In this document: positions 1 through 9,270 of the stretch, in pieces
Position numbering within the stretch: position 1 is the stretch's first letter
Layout of the letters: the number at the start of each line of letters is the position of its first letter
Origin: Mucilaginibacter sp.
GTDB taxonomy: Bacteria > Bacteroidota > Bacteroidia > Sphingobacteriales > Sphingobacteriaceae
DNA: 19,186 nucleotides
Assembly (NCBI GenBank): GCA_028288315.1
Contig: JAQBNY010000038.1
Coordinates: 1-19,186, forward strand
Reading direction: 5' to 3'
Program-made: the position numbers and the translations under genes
The notes under the pieces: model-generated
Told to the model about the DNA's origin: nothing
Databases searched by the model: none
The model's input: the letters and a program-made list of their open reading frames with translations, nothing else

Positions 1-930
1 GGTCCATTTATTATTCCAATTAACTTTTAATGATTTCCATCGCTTAAGTTCAGCCTCTTTTGATGTTCTTGCTGTTTGGCGTATTAGAGATAATAATGTA
101 TTTGCATAATATTCCTTAATAACATCACGGCTAAAGTAATTTTGCCATGCATTAAAAGCATTTTCACCTAAATCATTGGCTAAATGCTCTTTACTAAGAA
201 GAAAAGATGATAATCCTGCTATATCCTTCTCTGGATAGAATAAAGCGAATTTATTCCAATTTGGGCCGTGTGGTGGTACAAAATCATCCGCTATAATTAC
301 CGGACATTTCCCTAATGCCATGCTTTCATATATTCTAAAACTAACCGGAGCCCAGCCAGCAGGACAAAGAGAGAACTTTGCAGCACGAATCAGATTTACG
401 TAGTCATTTTTCTCATCATCATTATGATTAAGCCAGCTATTTGTTTTTTCAATACAGAATTCATTTTTTGCTTTTAATAACCTTACCATTTTTTGTCTCA
501 AGCCATTAGATTTTGTATTGCCCCTCCAACTGGCTAAATACATTGGAGTAACTTTATCATTATCTTTATTAAATACTAAATCATTTGGAAACTGCATATA
601 AGGTACTGATCTGTAAACCCCTGGGTAAAATCTATATTTTGGAAGGCTGGTATATAATCCTCTTAGAAGTCCTGTTGCGCAATCATCCGTATTAATAGTA
701 AAAACCTTTTGAGGATAAGCGGAGATCAACTCATCTGACTCTAAATCTTTTATATATCTAAAGTTTTTAAATGAATTTTCTTCCTGAAGAATAATAGCAT
801 CAGCCTTTTCGGGATTACATACCTCTTCAATATCCTTTACTGAAAGAAGTATCTCTTTAATTGCATAAAGTATTTGTGCATCACTATCAGACAAGTCAGA
901 TAGTGCCTTATCTACAAAAAGCAGTTTCAT
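1..930 (-). CDS. Exostosin-family (GT47-like) glycosyltransferase, C-terminus cut by window edge
   Basis: The frame is open from an ATG at 930 to base 1 without a stop (310 codons), so the C-terminus lies outside the window. The protein starts MKLLFVDKAL. Around residues 180-220 it carries the exostosin-type donor-binding region: CPAGWAPVSFRIYESMALG followed by CPVIIADDFVPP. In this family the equivalent stretch (CPxGxxxxSxRxxEALxxGCIPVI) contains the conserved Arg and Glu. It is probably a cytoplasmic or membrane-associated glycosyltransferase adding one residue of the repeat unit; donor and linkage cannot be told. Its start overlaps the stop of the GT8 gene by ATGA (927-930), which implies translational coupling. 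Family assignment is fairly secure; the sugar specificity is unknown. Confidence 0.8.
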   Translation of the reverse strand, partial: MKLLFVDKALSDLSDSDAQILYAIKEILLSVKDIEEVCNPEKADAIILQEENSFKNFRYIKDLESDELISAYPQKVFTINTDDCATGLLRGLYTSLPKYRFYPGVYRSVPYMQFPNDLVFNKDNDKVTPMYLASWRGNTKSNGLRQKMVRLLKAKNEFCIEKTNSWLNHNDDEKNDYVNLIRAAKFSLCPAGWAPVSFRIYESMALGKCPVIIADDFVPPHGPNWNKFALFYPEKDIAGLSSFLLSKEHLANDLGENAFNAWQNYFSRDVIKEYYANTLLSLIRQTARTSKEAELKRWKSLKVNWNNKWT

Positions 931-1862
931 TTAAATTTTTGCAATTTTTTATTAATGAGCAAAGGCTTAAATAATTTCTTTACAATACTTTTAAAAGTGA
1001 TATCTTCAGGAATGTAATATCTATAAGGAGTTTTCCATAAATAATACCAGTAAACTAATTTTAAAGGGTGACGATTCCTATAGTGCCAAGGCTTAGAGCC
1101 ACCAGTATAATGTATTATAGAATAATTTTTTTTATATACTTTTTCTTCTAAAAAGTCAAGATTTACTGTATTGAACTTGTAGTTTAATTCGCCCCAATAA
1201 TTTTCAAAAGCTATGTTTAAAACATCTTGGTCGTGAAATTTTAATTTATCTTTATAATTTAATGCAATGGAAATCAATTTTTTAGTAATGTTTTCTACTC
1301 TCCATTTTTTTAAATTAATAAGTAGTACACCCGAATTAAAATATTTACAACCAGAGAGGCCAATACTTTGTAACCTATTTAAGTTTTGCCATCTTACTTC
1401 ACTTACTGCAAACAAATAAAACTCTTCCGGGTCTTGTGGAGCAGTTTTTAATTCATTAACAATACCCTTAATACTTGTACTTGATTTAAATTCCAATTGG
1501 AATAATGAATCCAAATATTCATTAACAACTATATCTGAATCTAGATAAAGGACCTTATCAACATCAACCGGTAATATTTCCGGAAGAAAAAGTCGATAAT
1601 ATGCTGCTTGAGAGATGTGGCTATCGACTTTAAATTTCTTTATGATAGAATTATCAAACTTTAAATAAATTATCTCCTTTTTATATTTTGTCAGTATGAA
1701 GGAAAATGTATTTTCTAATGACCCTTTTTTATCAATATCAGTTATTAAAAATATTCTATCAATATTTTTAAGGTTGTTTTCTAGAAGAGAAGTTACAGCA
1801 ACACAGAAATGTTGTATATAATTTGCGTCTAATGAAAACACTACATCTATTTTTCCATTCAC
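927..1862 (-). CDS. Glycosyltransferase family 8 (LgtC-like)
   Basis: A 311-aa protein with the full GT8 pattern. It has an N-terminal nucleotide-binding start (VVFSLDANYIQH, residues 7-18). The metal-binding DxD motif lies in VLYLDSDIVV (DSD at 108-110). FNSGVLLINLKKW (175-187) and HDQD (210-213) follow, then HYTGGSKPWH (251-260), which supplies the His/Gly/Lys contacts to the nucleotide diphosphate in LgtC relatives. GT8 enzymes are retaining transferases that usually use UDP-galactose or UDP-glucose; the actual donor here is not determined. The C-terminal 40 residues are rich in Lys, Tyr and Trp and may be a peripheral membrane anchor. It lies 69 bp after the upstream CgeB-like gene and overlaps the next gene by 4 bp. 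Confidence 0.93.
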   Translation of the reverse strand: MNGKIDVVFSLDANYIQHFCVAVTSLLENNLKNIDRIFLITDIDKKGSLENTFSFILTKYKKEIIYLKFDNSIIKKFKVDSHISQAAYYRLFLPEILPVDVDKVLYLDSDIVVNEYLDSLFQLEFKSSTSIKGIVNELKTAPQDPEEFYLFAVSEVRWQNLNRLQSIGLSGCKYFNSGVLLINLKKWRVENITKKLISIALNYKDKLKFHDQDVLNIAFENYWGELNYKFNTVNLDFLEEKVYKKNYSIIHYTGGSKPWHYRNRHPLKLVYWYYLWKTPYRYYIPEDITFKSIVKKLFKPLLINKKLQKFK

Positions 1863-1931
1863 AATCTTTCTTATTTGTTATAGGTATAAAATAGAGACGA
1901 TTTAAAATTGTATAGCTTAAGGGATGACTAC

Positions 1932-3824
1932 TTATAAAAGTTCATCATTATCAATCTTGGCTGAAGAGGAAGAATTATGGAAACTTAAGTGGTCTTTTAT
2001 GGTAGACAGGTTTTTTAGAACAAATCTTTTTACAGAGTCTATGCTTGCCCACTTGCCTAAGCGAATAGCAAAATCATTTATAGAAATTGATGGCAACCCT
2101 TTTTTTCTATTTGGGATATGTAGTATCTCAAAAATATAATTTAATTTTTTTATCCAATTAATACGGATTGATAGCAAATGGTTTTCCAATGATTGGGTGA
2201 CACTATTTGATTTTTCTAATGATTCTACTTTTAAAGAAACAAGCTTATTTAACATGTTTGAGTAATCAACCTGTTCACAGGCATTAAGCATAAAGCACAG
2301 ATGATTAATCCAGTCAGTAAAGATCAGTTGAGGAAGTTTATGAATACTATAACGTGACGTTGATAATTGACCGTCTGGGATGAGAACCAGACCTCCTTTA
2401 TTTCGCAAGTAATTAACAACCAAACGAGCACGATCCAGTTCGGGATGAGAAAGCGAAGGAAATTGATTAGCACGGATTATAGACTCATTAATGTTTCCTT
2501 TACAAAGGAGAGAAATAATAAAGTAAGCCCACTCTACCGGATCTGGATCTAAGGCTTTATAAGAGCCCAAGTTGTACTGAATTGGTTTAATAATCCAGTC
2601 AAGTGCATTTTCCACATTACCCTTGTATAAATTACAGATGGTTAGTTTCAGTTTTGGTTCGCTCATCCAGGGAATGTAGTTTAAGCATTTAAGGAAGAAA
2701 GCTTCGGCTTCATCATATTTACCAGCCCATAGCTTTTCATCGCCATGTTGCAAAAGCTTTAAATGTAAACCGTCGGAAACTATGTGTGTATTTTTAACAT
2801 CTGTTGATTTTTCTACAACACTTAGGGGTTTAAAGGGACTTACCTGAACAATTTCTTGATTGATTTTTAGATCTTTATTAAGATTAAACCATTGAAAAAT
2901 CTGGTCTCTTTGTTTTAAGGTATGTTGTGATTGAACTAATTGATATCCGGCATTAATTATTTTTTCAAGCTCATGTGTGTTTTTAAATAGATAATTCAAC
3001 TTATCCAATACATCTTTTTCATCAGCAAAAACACAATTTTGCATATCAACAAAACCAGCCGCCTCAACAGATGGCGTTTTTTCTGTAATTAGGCAAGATC
3101 TGGAGCCAGGTATCTCAAAATGTTTCCGAACAACCTCTTTAGCTACAGTGCCACATGCCGGTACAAACCAGGAAGCATTTATTGTTCGAGCATACTGCTC
3201 ACCATGAAACATTATTGGTGACTGGCTTTCATATCCTAAATGCGGAAAGATTAGTGATGGATAACAGTTAGAAACAATATTATAGATTTTCTGACGCCAG
3301 GGATATAATGGATTTATATTCCCATTAAATAATACTGGTACAATTTTGGGTAGCCCATAATCCCGATATATATCACTATCTATAAAATTGGGCCATACAA
3401 ATAAATTTTCTGCAAGTTCAGGAGTATGCTCCGCCATAGTAGTACCAATAGAAAAGAAAGTTTCTATACCCCAATGTGCCATATCAGAAATAAAGCCCAC
3501 GCGGCAATCACACCAGGCATCTCCGTTGTGCAATCCTAACTTAGGTATTTTAGGATAGGCCGATGTGTTCTTAATAGTTATCTTCTGAGAGATAGAAGTT
3601 CTATAGCCACTTTCAAAAAGAGTTATATCTGGTTGGTATATATCACAAATCTGCTGATAGTCACAATCTTTATTAATTAAGATTAGATCAAAGAATTCTG
3701 ATAGGCACTTAACATGCAATTGCATATGCAACTGTAGAAACATAGGCAAACCACTATGGTTCCATTGAAAGAATACAAGCCTTGGCTTATTGGTTTTTTT
3801 CTCTATATGGCTGTGTAACAGCAT
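1932..3824 (-). CDS. CgeB-like glycosyltransferase with C-terminal helical-repeat extension
   Basis: A 630-aa protein. Residues about 15-315 resemble the CgeB/YkvP (Glyco_trans_1_2) glycosyltransferase class. There is a first Rossmann-like half (RLVFFQWNHSGLP, then QPDITLFESGY), a FNGNINPLYPWRQKI segment (167-180) opening the second half, and the donor-site region NASWFVPACG (216-225), KHFEIPGSRSCLITEKTP (234-251) and FADEKDVLDKLNYL (266-279). The C-terminal half (about 355-630) has no glycosyltransferase motif. Residues 358-470 look like TPR-type helical pairs, for example LWAGKYDEAEAFFLKCLNYIP. The extension may dock a partner or the acceptor, but that is inference. It is flanked by about 70 bp on each side. 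The glycosyltransferase call is good; the role of the tail is unknown. Confidence 0.8.
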   Translation of the reverse strand: MLLHSHIEKKTNKPRLVFFQWNHSGLPMFLQLHMQLHVKCLSEFFDLILINKDCDYQQICDIYQPDITLFESGYRTSISQKITIKNTSAYPKIPKLGLHNGDAWCDCRVGFISDMAHWGIETFFSIGTTMAEHTPELAENLFVWPNFIDSDIYRDYGLPKIVPVLFNGNINPLYPWRQKIYNIVSNCYPSLIFPHLGYESQSPIMFHGEQYARTINASWFVPACGTVAKEVVRKHFEIPGSRSCLITEKTPSVEAAGFVDMQNCVFADEKDVLDKLNYLFKNTHELEKIINAGYQLVQSQHTLKQRDQIFQWFNLNKDLKINQEIVQVSPFKPLSVVEKSTDVKNTHIVSDGLHLKLLQHGDEKLWAGKYDEAEAFFLKCLNYIPWMSEPKLKLTICNLYKGNVENALDWIIKPIQYNLGSYKALDPDPVEWAYFIISLLCKGNINESIIRANQFPSLSHPELDRARLVVNYLRNKGGLVLIPDGQLSTSRYSIHKLPQLIFTDWINHLCFMLNACEQVDYSNMLNKLVSLKVESLEKSNSVTQSLENHLLSIRINWIKKLNYIFEILHIPNRKKGLPSISINDFAIRLGKWASIDSVKRFVLKNLSTIKDHLSFHNSSSSAKIDNDELL

Positions 3825-3895
3825 ATTTTATTAAGAAAACTGAGTTCTTTTTTTATGTAAAGAATTAAAAACTTAATGAAATATATCAGGTAGTT

Positions 3896-5185
3896 TTATT
3901 GTACTTTATTAATTTTTACAATACAATAAACAAAATAAATTATCGCTTCTGTTGACGAGACAAATAAGTTAAGTTTCAAAATTCCAGCCAGTGAAGAAAT
4001 ATTTATTAATAAAACCCCACATATAATGGTAGCCAAGGTTAAAGGAATAGAAATAAGAGGGTTAATAATCCAATTTCTACTTGTTGATATGGTAAATAAT
4101 AATCCTGCGAATAAACTGGTACAACTGCCTGCCACATTTAGAATAAGCTCTTTTTCCAGTCCCGAGTAATTTTTCCCTAGTATCCACAATAATTGCGCTG
4201 GAAACTGTGATACTAATAGAACTATAAACGCAAATAGTACTATTAATCCAAGTTGTATTTGTATAAACCTTTTAAATAGAAGTTCTTTATTATTTATTAA
4301 TCGGGCAAACCGGGGTAGTATTAAAGCACCAAAAATTGCACTAAATAGGCCAAGCATCATGGATAACCTTCCAAGGGCACCTATTTGGGCAACAGTAGCA
4401 GTAGTCCCAAAAATCGAAATAAGCCAGATGGTAATTTGGCCGGAGAGGCAGTAATATATAGATCCTGGAAGAATACGCTTAACAATAGCTAATATCTCTT
4501 TTTGAATTGCAGGATCTGGTTTTTGATCCCAGTCAGCATAAGCACTAGAAATTTTACGAAGGCGAATATTTCCCAAAATCTGAGGTATGCTTGCGGAAAT
4601 AATTGCAATATATGCCCACGGAAACACAAATAGGGTTAACAAAAGCATCATCAAACGGCCCATACTTACTCCCACTTGAACTTTTTGTAAAGGTGTAATA
4701 GTTTGATGAAGCGATGGCCCTACTGAAAGCAGGTTACCTGAAAGCGCAGTAAAAAAAGCAGGGATAAGTGCCCCTATGATAAAAATAGATGTTAACCATC
4801 CTGCGTTGTGGTGTCTAAGCAGATATAGTAAAAAAGGAACAGCAATTAATAAACTTGCAATGGCAAATTTCTTTCTTAGGTTAAACCCGGTAGCTAAAAC
4901 AGAACCTAACTTTTCCCGGTGATACCATACTTTACCTCCCTGTGCCAAAACGCTGTTTGAGATACCCCCGTCAGCAAGTACGAGCATTGTACCGAGCATT
5001 GTATTAGCTAAGGTATAAAGGGCGTACTCCCGGGTTGGAAGCAGATGAATAACAAGTATGCCGCTCAAAAGTCCTATACTTTGTATTATTACCTGCGCTG
5101 ATCCGGTAATGGCAATGAGCTTACACCATTCAAATATTTTATCGTAGCTTGAAACTGTATATATACGTTGAATAGGCGCTTTCAT
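3896..5185 (-). CDS. Wzx-like polysaccharide repeat-unit flippase (MOP superfamily)
   Basis: A 429-aa, strongly hydrophobic protein with about 12 predicted membrane segments. The first is near residues 22-48 (LIAITGSAQVIIQSIGLLSGILVIHLL) and is followed by the PTREYALYTLANTMLG stretch typical of Wzx/MATE-type lipid-linked oligosaccharide flippases. Length fits the family (about 400-480 aa). In a Wzx/Wzy system it would flip the undecaprenyl-linked repeat unit from the cytoplasmic to the periplasmic face of the inner membrane. It sits 32 bp after a DegT aminotransferase and before the glycosyltransferases, a common position in O-antigen and capsule loci. Sequence divergence between flippases is high, so this call rests on topology, N-terminal pattern and context. 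Confidence 0.85.
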   Translation of the reverse strand: MKAPIQRIYTVSSYDKIFEWCKLIAITGSAQVIIQSIGLLSGILVIHLLPTREYALYTLANTMLGTMLVLADGGISNSVLAQGGKVWYHREKLGSVLATGFNLRKKFAIASLLIAVPFLLYLLRHHNAGWLTSIFIIGALIPAFFTALSGNLLSVGPSLHQTITPLQKVQVGVSMGRLMMLLLTLFVFPWAYIAIISASIPQILGNIRLRKISSAYADWDQKPDPAIQKEILAIVKRILPGSIYYCLSGQITIWLISIFGTTATVAQIGALGRLSMMLGLFSAIFGALILPRFARLINNKELLFKRFIQIQLGLIVLFAFIVLLVSQFPAQLLWILGKNYSGLEKELILNVAGSCTSLFAGLLFTISTSRNWIINPLISIPLTLATIICGVLLINISSLAGILKLNLFVSSTEAIIYFVYCIVKINKVQ

Positions 5186-5217
5186 AAAATAAACTTTCCG
5201 GAATAGAATTATTTACT

Positions 5218-6381
5218 TTATTTCAAAACGGTAAGATCCAAAGTATAATGAGGTTTTACCACTAGTAGCCTTAAAAACGCATCAATGACATAATCTGTTT
5301 CTTTTTTGTCCATTGGCACGTATAAAGGCAAAAGAATTGAGTTGTCCTGTAGATCCTCAGAGACCGGCAAATTAACATCAATAAGACCCTGGTAAGCAGT
5401 TTCACGATGTGAATTCATAATGCCTCTTCTGGTTGCTATACCTGCATCTAAAAGTTTTTGCATTAATTCATTTCTCTTCAGGGGACAGTTTTTTTTCAGA
5501 TAAATACTGTAGGATTGGTAATTACTATAGTATTCATTCTTTTCAAAAGGTAATTGTATAAAGTTCAGATGTTTAAACGCATTATAATATATCTCAGCAA
5601 TTTTTCTTCGCTCTTTTACTATCCAATCCAGCTTTTCTAATTGCTTAATACCAATGGCAGCTTGTATATCTGTCATCCTGTAATTATATCCCAGTTCAAC
5701 ATGGTCTTCGAAAATCACTTTTGCATTTTCATGACGAGTTCTGTCATTTATTGACATTCCATGTTGCCTTAAAAGTTTAAGTCTTTGGTAATAGTCATCC
5801 CGGTTAGTGGTGATCATACCGCCCTCGCCGGTTGAAATTACTTTACGGGGATGAAAAGAAAAGCATACAAGCGAAGAATGAAATCCTATTCTTTCTCCTT
5901 TATAAGCTGATCCTGCAGCACAAGCCGCATCTTCAATTAATTTAAGGTCATACTTAACACATAGTTGCTTAAAAGCATCAATATCAGCAGGCATTCCTAT
6001 CTGATGCACTATTAGGATTGCTTTTGTTTTTGATGTTATCCGTTTTTCTGCATCAACAGGGTCCAGATTATAGTTGCCAGGCTGAACTTCAGCAAAAACC
6101 GGTTTTGCCCCCACATATCTTATTGCGTTTGATGTAGCGATGTAGCTTAAGGACGGGCAAATAACTTCGTCATCAGTGCCAATTTCGGCAACAATCATGG
6201 CTAAGTGTAAAGCTGTGGTACAGTTAGAAACTGCTATGGCATATTTGGCACCTGTGTATGCGGCAAATTGCTTTTCAAACTCTTCTACCTTAGGCCCCTG
6301 GGTAATCCAGCCAGACAGTATAGTATTATAAGCAGCCTGGGCTTCTTCTTGCGTTAAATAGGGTTTTGCTATAGGAATCAT
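5218..6381 (-). CDS. DegT/DnrJ/EryC1/StrS-family PLP-dependent sugar aminotransferase (second sugar set)
   Basis: A 387-aa aminotransferase transferring an amino group to a keto-sugar nucleotide. The N-terminus IPIAKPYLTQEE followed by GWITQGPKVEEFE is the family start. The phosphate-binding Ser/Thr region is NCTTALHLA (53-61). The PLP-nitrogen Asp is in IEDAACAAG (D151). The Schiff-base Lys is K180 in SFHPRKVISTGEGG. The C-terminus PLYVPMDKKETDYVIDAF is typical. It follows the SDR epimerase gene by only 5 bp, suggesting the two act on the same sugar. Perosamine-, bacillosamine- or AATase-type synthases are all possible; which position is aminated is not readable from sequence. Confidence 0.93.
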   Translation of the reverse strand: MIPIAKPYLTQEEAQAAYNTILSGWITQGPKVEEFEKQFAAYTGAKYAIAVSNCTTALHLAMIVAEIGTDDEVICPSLSYIATSNAIRYVGAKPVFAEVQPGNYNLDPVDAEKRITSKTKAILIVHQIGMPADIDAFKQLCVKYDLKLIEDAACAAGSAYKGERIGFHSSLVCFSFHPRKVISTGEGGMITTNRDDYYQRLKLLRQHGMSINDRTRHENAKVIFEDHVELGYNYRMTDIQAAIGIKQLEKLDWIVKERRKIAEIYYNAFKHLNFIQLPFEKNEYYSNYQSYSIYLKKNCPLKRNELMQKLLDAGIATRRGIMNSHRETAYQGLIDVNLPVSEDLQDNSILLPLYVPMDKKETDYVIDAFLRLLVVKPHYTLDLTVLK

Positions 6382-6386
6382 AAGTT

Positions 6387-7361
6387 TTAAACTTTATAAA
6401 TCTTCTTTTTAAAATACCAAAGACTAAGTTCATATAGCCCCCATTCGAGGTTTACGGAAGGCTGAAAGGCCAGCATCTTTTTTGCTTTACTGATGTCAGC
6501 GAATCTCCTACTTACAGGATTGATTGTATTTTCTTCTTTTAATTCGGGTGTAAGTGTTGAACAATTTACCTTTAATAGAGCGGTTAAAAGTTGTTTTAAA
6601 CTGGTTTCCGCACCATTGCCAATATTAAATGACTCATCTGTCACGTCAGACAGTAATGCTGCTACATTAGACTCTGCTACATCTTTCACATATACAAAAT
6701 CCATGGTTGTATTGCCATTGCCATATATTACGGGAGCAATATCGTCACTAATACAATCTAACCACCGGATCATTACCTCCGTATATTTTCCGTCGGTATC
6801 CATCCTTGGGCCATATACATTAAAATAACGAAGTGCTACATAGTCCAACCCATACATAAATTTATAGCTCCTGAACAATTGTTCACCCCATAATTTTGCC
6901 CCACCGTAAAATGTTTGATTATCAAAAGGGTTATCTGTTTCGGAAGTAGGGAAATTTTGCGCCAGGCCATAAACAGAAGCGCTTGAACTGTAAATGACTT
7001 TTTTAATTTTATGTTTAACACATAATCCAGCTAATTCAAAAGTAGATTTTATCATTACTTCAAAACCATTTTCGGGATTTGCAGCACAGGCATTAATACG
7101 CAACGCTGCCATGTGGAATACATAATCTTTATTAACTATATGTCTTTCCAGCAGTCCTAAATCTCTTATGTCACCATCTATAAATTCAATTCTGCGATTT
7201 GCTATAACGGTTTTAATATTTTCAAAACTGCCGCGACTTAAATTATCGATAATAGTAATTTTTTTAGGCTTATATTTTAATAATTCTTCTACTACATAAG
7301 AACCAATAAATCCCGCACCGCCAGTTATAAGGATTTTACTTCCGAAAATCTTAGTATGCAT
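6387..7361 (-). CDS. Extended SDR NAD-dependent sugar-nucleotide epimerase/dehydratase (GalE-like)
   Basis: A 324-aa extended short-chain dehydrogenase/reductase. It has the NAD-binding GGAGFIG (14-20), the acidic adenosine-ribose region IIDNLSRG (37-44), DGDIRD (62-67), MAAL (84-87), catalytic YSSSASVYG (124-132) with YGGAK (152-156, the YxxxK pair), RYFNVYGPR (178-186) and DFVYVKDVA (221-229). It lacks the membrane domains and length of PglF-type 4,6-dehydratases, so a 4-epimerase-like or cytosolic dehydratase role is more likely. It probably prepares the keto or epimerised intermediate for the adjacent DegT aminotransferase. There is a 151-bp gap before it, the largest within the sugar genes; no promoter match was found there. 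Confidence 0.9.
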   Translation of the reverse strand: MHTKIFGSKILITGGAGFIGSYVVEELLKYKPKKITIIDNLSRGSFENIKTVIANRRIEFIDGDIRDLGLLERHIVNKDYVFHMAALRINACAANPENGFEVMIKSTFELAGLCVKHKIKKVIYSSSASVYGLAQNFPTSETDNPFDNQTFYGGAKLWGEQLFRSYKFMYGLDYVALRYFNVYGPRMDTDGKYTEVMIRWLDCISDDIAPVIYGNGNTTMDFVYVKDVAESNVAALLSDVTDESFNIGNGAETSLKQLLTALLKVNCSTLTPELKEENTINPVSRRFADISKAKKMLAFQPSVNLEWGLYELSLWYFKKKIYKV

Positions 7362-7512
7362 GAATATAAGTGTTAAGGTTAGAAATTAATGATAAGGCAG
7401 TCTGTAGGACAGAAACGGGTTATTATCTAAGAAAAAGCTACAGGTTATAGGTTTGTCTCGTGTTTGTGCCAACCCGGAATAATGACAGATCCTCTTTATA
7501 AATATGCAATAG

Positions 7513-8142
7513 CTATTTTGCGAGCATCAACTCTTTAGCAGGGTTTCCTGCCACTGTTGAGTTTTCCGGTATGCTTTTAATAATATTGCTTCCCAAACCT
7601 ATAAGTGACGAGTCACCGATACTTATTCCATTGGTAATATTTGTACCACTACCAATGTAGCAATTACTACCTATGGTTGTACTTCCGGCAATAACTACAT
7701 TACTTCCTATAAGCGTATAATCATTCACTATGACATCATGATGGATAACAGAATTAGGCAAAATGGCAATATGATTATTTAGCCTTGCATTACTTGTAAT
7801 TACAACACCCGCCATAATTAAACAGTTATATCCCATCTTTACATTTTTACCAACTGAAGCATTAGGGTGAATTATTGTTGTGTACTGTTTATTGCTAATT
7901 TTTAACGAATTAATAATCTCCGGTCTTTTCTTAAAGGATAAGGAACTACCTGGTACAGCAAGCACTAACAATTCCTTGTATATATCCAAAATTGATCTTG
8001 GAAAAATATCAAATTCAGATGATTTTTTTTGAGGATCATCATCTATAAAACCTATGAAATCATACTTATCAAAGTCAACACAATCAAGGGCTTCGATTCC
8101 ATTACCATTAAAAGGAAAAAAAATAAGTTTTTTCTTCTGCAT
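7513..8142 (-). CDS. NeuD/PglD-like sugar O/N-acyltransferase (left-handed beta-helix)
   Basis: A 209-aa protein with the two-domain layout of the PglD/NeuD family. Residues 1-80 form an N-terminal nucleotide-sugar-binding Rossmann-like part (LIFFPFNGNG, then GFIDDDPQKK). A hexapeptide-repeat beta-helix runs from about 90 to 200, ending in the family signature ENSTVAGNPAK. The likely catalytic base is H135 in SVIHHDVIV, equivalent to the His-Asp of PglD, which uses acetyl-CoA to acetylate a sugar amine. The start lies 1 bp after the stop of the upstream DegT gene, so the two are tightly coupled. Substrate could be the product of either aminotransferase; acetylation of a 4-amino sugar is the family precedent. 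Confidence 0.87.
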   Translation of the reverse strand: MQKKKLIFFPFNGNGIEALDCVDFDKYDFIGFIDDDPQKKSSEFDIFPRSILDIYKELLVLAVPGSSLSFKKRPEIINSLKISNKQYTTIIHPNASVGKNVKMGYNCLIMAGVVITSNARLNNHIAILPNSVIHHDVIVNDYTLIGSNVVIAGSTTIGSNCYIGSGTNITNGISIGDSSLIGLGSNIIKSIPENSTVAGNPAKELMLAK

Positions 8143-8143
8143 T

Positions 8144-9259
8144 TCAATAGTCGTTTATTACATCTATAACGTAATCTACCTCCTCATCCGTCAATTCAGC
8201 ATACATCGGAAGTGACAGGCAGTGATTAGACAAATACTCAGAATTAGGGCAGTCGCCAACCTGATATTGTAAGTGACTGTAAGCTTTTTGCAGATGACAT
8301 GGTACCGGATAATGCAGACCCGGACATATTTTTCTTTCATTCAAATAACTTGTAAGTTCATCCCTGTCCTCCGTTGTAATTACAAATAAGTGATAGATTG
8401 AATCAGACCAGGCAAGTTGTAGCTGCATCTTTATTTTGGAATTAATAATACCATGCTGATACCTGTTTGCTATCTCTCTCCTGCGATTATTCCATGCTGG
8501 CAGATATTTTAGTTTTACATTTAACGATGCTGCTTCCAATCCGCCCATTCGCATATTGAAACCTAGTTCATCATGATAATATCTAACCATTGAACCATGG
8601 TTCCTTAAATTAAAGAAATGCTTATAAAACAATTCGTTATTAGTAGTAATTCCGCCGGCTTCACCACAGGCACCCAAATTTTTGCCAGGATAAAAACTAA
8701 AACAAGCTATTGATCCAAAACTTCCTACCGGTATACCTTTATATAGGGCTCCCTGGGCTTGCGCTGCATCTTCTACAAAATGAATTTTATGCTGTTCACA
8801 AATCTCTTTCAATGAATCAATATCACATGGCTGGCCATATAAGTGTACGCCAATAATAGCTTTAGTTTTCTCGGTGATCTTTTCTTTTATGCGGTTAACA
8901 TCTATTTGCCAGGTATCATCCGTACAATCAACAAATAGGGGAGTTGCCCCACTATATGATACGCCCCATGCTGTAGCAATAAATGTATTAGCAGGAATGA
9001 TTACTTCATCGCCTTGCCCAATTCCAAGAGCGAGCATTGCCAGATGTAATGCGGATGTACCACTATTTACGCCTACAGCATATTTTGTTTGACAAAAATT
9101 TGCAAAACTTTTTTCAAAGTCCTCCACAAAGGAGCCACCTGAAAAGGCTGCTTTGTCATAAACTTTTTCAAAAGCTTCAAATACCTCTCCTTTAACTTGC
9201 TGAAGCTGCTTTTTTAAGTCCAGGCATAAAATTTTTTCGTGCAATTGTATATCATTCAT
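8144..9259 (-). CDS. DegT/DnrJ/EryC1/StrS-family sugar aminotransferase (first sugar set, FdtB/WlbC-like)
   Basis: A 371-aa PLP enzyme. Key sites are the GTSALHLAMLALGI region (67-80), the PLP-nitrogen Asp D164 in VEDAAQAQG, and the Schiff-base Lys K193 in SFYPGKNLGACGEAGG. That last stretch, with NLGACGEAGG, is the form seen in 3-amino-sugar transaminases (FdtB/QdtB, WlbC/WbpE types). The C-terminal part has the usual GLHYPVPCHLQKAY and PMYAELTDEEVDYV segments. It lies 11 bp after the hexapeptide acetyltransferase, which follows a Gfo/Idh/MocA oxidoreductase. This order (oxidoreductase, acetyltransferase, aminotransferase) matches wlbA-wlbB-wlbC, which suggests a 3-amination/3-N-acetylation route. 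The 3-position is inference. Confidence 0.92.
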   Translation of the reverse strand: MNDIQLHEKILCLDLKKQLQQVKGEVFEAFEKVYDKAAFSGGSFVEDFEKSFANFCQTKYAVGVNSGTSALHLAMLALGIGQGDEVIIPANTFIATAWGVSYSGATPLFVDCTDDTWQIDVNRIKEKITEKTKAIIGVHLYGQPCDIDSLKEICEQHKIHFVEDAAQAQGALYKGIPVGSFGSIACFSFYPGKNLGACGEAGGITTNNELFYKHFFNLRNHGSMVRYYHDELGFNMRMGGLEAASLNVKLKYLPAWNNRRREIANRYQHGIINSKIKMQLQLAWSDSIYHLFVITTEDRDELTSYLNERKICPGLHYPVPCHLQKAYSHLQYQVGDCPNSEYLSNHCLSLPMYAELTDEEVDYVIDVINDY

Positions 9260-9270
9260 TTAAATAAAGA

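Noticed and set aside
1924..2552. Plus-strand open frames opposite the CgeB-like glycosyltransferase gene
   Set aside because: They lie fully inside a well-supported minus-strand gene and show no recognisable protein pattern.
3828..3855. Plus-strand AAGAA/TTCTT hairpin followed by T residues between the flippase and CgeB-like genes
   Set aside because: Only 5 AT-rich base pairs, and there is no plus-strand gene for it to terminate.
6493..6828. Plus-strand 111-codon frame opposite the SDR epimerase gene
   Set aside because: It is antisense to conserved SDR motifs and its Ser/Thr/Val-rich translation resembles no family.
7401..7413. Small inverted repeat TCTGT/ACAGA in the gap before the epimerase gene
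   Set aside because: A 5-bp stem without a T tract on the minus strand is too weak for a terminator or a convincing operator.
7466..7472. Minus-strand TTGGCAC, a perfect sigma-54 -24 half, in the gap before the epimerase gene
   Set aside because: The -12 half is missing: the bases at the required distance are not TTGC or any close variant, so it is likely chance.
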